Origin: a bacterium
GTDB taxonomy: Bacteria > Electryoneota > RPQS01
Reading direction: 5' to 3'
Length of the DNA stretch: 6,284 bases
NCBI GenBank assembly: GCA_028711875.1
Contig: JAQTRJ010000136.1
Location: forward strand, 1 to 6,284
Shown: one piece after another, positions 5,447 through 6,284 of the stretch
Layout of the letters: every line of letters begins with the position of its first letter
Numbering within the stretch: the stretch's first letter is position 1
Notes under the pieces: model-generated
What the model saw: only the letters and a program-made list of their open reading frames with translations
What the model was told of the DNA's origin: nothing
The model's database searches: none
Program-made: the position numbers and the translations under genes

Positions 5447-6284
5447 TCATCGAGCGAGAATCGCCGACTTCTCGCTCGCTTCGTTCCCGGAACTTTCCAT
5501 AACGGGTGTTACCCGCTGCGAGAGCCGTGCGACGCGGTCGGCCTGAGGATTTTCGAGGACGCGCAGCCGCCAGCGCAGGGTAACGGGAACGCACACGCTT
5601 CGGTCGTCGGTTGTGCAATAGGCAAGATTCAGTTCGACGTCGTAGAGACTTCCGTTCTCGATCTTTTCCGGCGGCACGGTCAGCGACACGGGCAGTTTCG
5701 GCGGCAGCACAGCGCTCCGGATCGCGTCGCCCAGCGGACTCCCGGCGGCGCGGACCAGGATGCCGAGCGGCGCTTCCGCGTTCAAATGGATTCCGTCCGC
5801 GAATTCCGCGGACAGCTCAAGACGCAACTCGCCGCCGATTTGAAGCATGACGTCGCGAATCGGCACGCTGTCGTCGAATGCGGCGGCGGTTTCCGTCCCG
5901 CGCAGTCCGCGCAGCGCGAACTCACTCCACGCGCCGCTCGTGAGATTGAATTCGATCACGCGATCGTGGTTCGTGTCGGCGATGTAAAGTGCGTCGCCGC
6001 GCACGGAAATTCCGCCCGGTTCGTCGAGGGGCAATCCATCGCTGATTGTGACGATGGTTCCGTTTGCTTCGTGAATCCGCTTGATCTTGTGATTGTACGT
6101 GTCGGCCACCAGAATATCTGCGCCGTGAATGGCCACGCCCAGCGGATGCTGCAGCAGCGCGTGCGCGATCCGGCCGTCGCGATCTCCAAAATCAAACAGC
6201 CCGCTGCCGACGAGCGTCTGCACCTCGCGCGTCCGCAGGTTCGCTCGGCGCACCGCGCTGACTTCGCTGTCGGCGAAGTAAAGC
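5447..6284 (-). CDS. NHL-repeat protein, C-terminal part, similar to NHLRC2-type thioredoxin/NHL proteins (5' partial)
   Basis: The frame is open through the right edge, giving 278 visible codons; the GTG at 6251-6253 is internal. Three NHL beta-propeller blades are visible: a partial one with LYFADSEVSAVRR then VQTLVGSGLFDFGDRDG; one with LQHPLGVAIHGADILVADTYNHKIKRI; and one with EPGGISVRGDALYIADTNHDRVIEF. They are followed by a beta-rich C-terminal domain containing PPKLPVSLTVPPEKI and AYCTTDDRSVC. This order, and the LFDFGD.DG plus LQHPLGV motifs, are what I recall from NHLRC2 and its bacterial homologues, which have an N-terminal thioredoxin-like domain; here that part would lie beyond the window. 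Two cysteines (codons at 5615-5617 and 5591-5593) make a CX7C pair that could be redox active. The last ~35 residues look like a non-conserved tail. The function is unknown; a thiol-redox role is inferred from the family only. It converges on the tkt operon. Confidence 0.85.
   Translation of the reverse strand, partial: LYFADSEVSAVRRANLRTREVQTLVGSGLFDFGDRDGRIAHALLQHPLGVAIHGADILVADTYNHKIKRIHEANGTIVTISDGLPLDEPGGISVRGDALYIADTNHDRVIEFNLTSGAWSEFALRGLRGTETAAAFDDSVPIRDVMLQIGGELRLELSAEFADGIHLNAEAPLGILVRAAGSPLGDAIRSAVLPPKLPVSLTVPPEKIENGSLYDVELNLAYCTTDDRSVCVPVTLRWRLRVLENPQADRVARLSQRVTPVMESSGNEASEKSAILAR
5451..5478. repeat. Perfect 10-bp inverted repeat in the 3' end of the NHL gene
   Basis: Bases 5451-5460 (CGAGCGAGAA) are the exact reverse complement of 5469-5478 (TTCTCGCTCG), with an 8-base loop. 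The repeat lies immediately upstream of the minus-strand stop codon, inside the coding sequence. It could act as a terminator for plus-strand read-through from deoC, or be part of a dispersed repeat. No T-run follows on either strand. Confidence 0.5.
5503..5515. repeat. Short inverted repeat, 5-bp stem
   Basis: CGGGT (5503-5507) and ACCCG (5511-5515) flank a GTT loop within the end of the NHL gene. Alone it could be chance. It is recorded because it sits next to the 5451-5478 inverted repeat and the 5365-5394 hairpin. Confidence 0.3.

Noticed and set aside
5196..5450. A minus-strand frame whose ATG overlaps the NHL gene stop as ATGA and could look translationally coupled
   Set aside because: It runs antisense into the conserved C-terminus of deoC, has a proline/arginine-rich low-information sequence and no ribosome binding site distinct from the gene end. 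The ATGA overlap is likely chance, though it should be revisited if the junction proves to be a repeat.
5296..5502. A plus-strand frame running from the end of deoC through the spacer, suggesting a frameshifted C-terminal extension or fused small protein
   Set aside because: DeoC already ends at a normal length with its complete phosphate-binding glycines, and the downstream residues match no family I know.

Overview
The window is a G+C-rich (by eye roughly 60%) bacterial fragment, densely coded. It reads as the edge of a secreted-protein gene, a compact four-gene sugar-phosphate operon, and the convergent 3' end of a redox/NHL-repeat gene. The best lineage clue is the C-terminus of the first protein, with the motif NYPNPFNPST and a final beta-sandwich ending in a basic/hydrophobic tail. 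This end is typical of surface and secreted proteins of the FCB superphylum and neighbouring candidate phyla (Ignavibacteria/Calditrichota/KSB1/Zixibacteria-like). I cannot place it more precisely.

Layout: (1) 2-985, plus strand, 3' part of a secreted protein with fibronectin-III-like segments and a C-terminal sorting domain; its 5' end is outside the window. (2) 986-1095, a short gap holding a long perfect hairpin (1024-1055), probably the terminator of that gene. (3) 1096-5351, plus strand, four genes almost end to end: transketolase (tkt), ribose-5-phosphate isomerase B (rpiB), transaldolase (tal) and deoxyribose-phosphate aldolase (deoC). Gaps are 20 and 4 bases, then a 4-base ATGA overlap. 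(4) 5352-5446, a convergent intergenic spacer with inverted repeats that continue into the end of the next gene. (5) 5447-6284, minus strand, C-terminal part of an NHL-repeat protein resembling bacterial NHLRC2-type thioredoxin/NHL proteins; its 5' end is outside the window.

Together tkt, rpiB and tal supply the non-oxidative pentose phosphate reactions, lacking only ribulose-5-phosphate 3-epimerase (rpe), which is not in the window. DeoC adds an entry for deoxyribose-5-phosphate, releasing glyceraldehyde-3-phosphate (shared with tkt and tal) and acetaldehyde. The operon therefore looks like a pentose/deoxypentose phosphate to glycolysis module, plausibly used for nucleoside salvage and for making ribose-5-phosphate and erythrose-4-phosphate. 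All four enzymes keep their main catalytic residues. The one notable departure is an Asp in RpiB where the E. coli enzyme has His99.

I see no CRISPR array, mobile element, tRNA or rRNA, and no clearly novel multi-gene system. The most promising unexplained structure is the inverted-repeat-rich stretch around 5365-5515, which may be a dispersed repeat forming the 3' end of the NHL gene.
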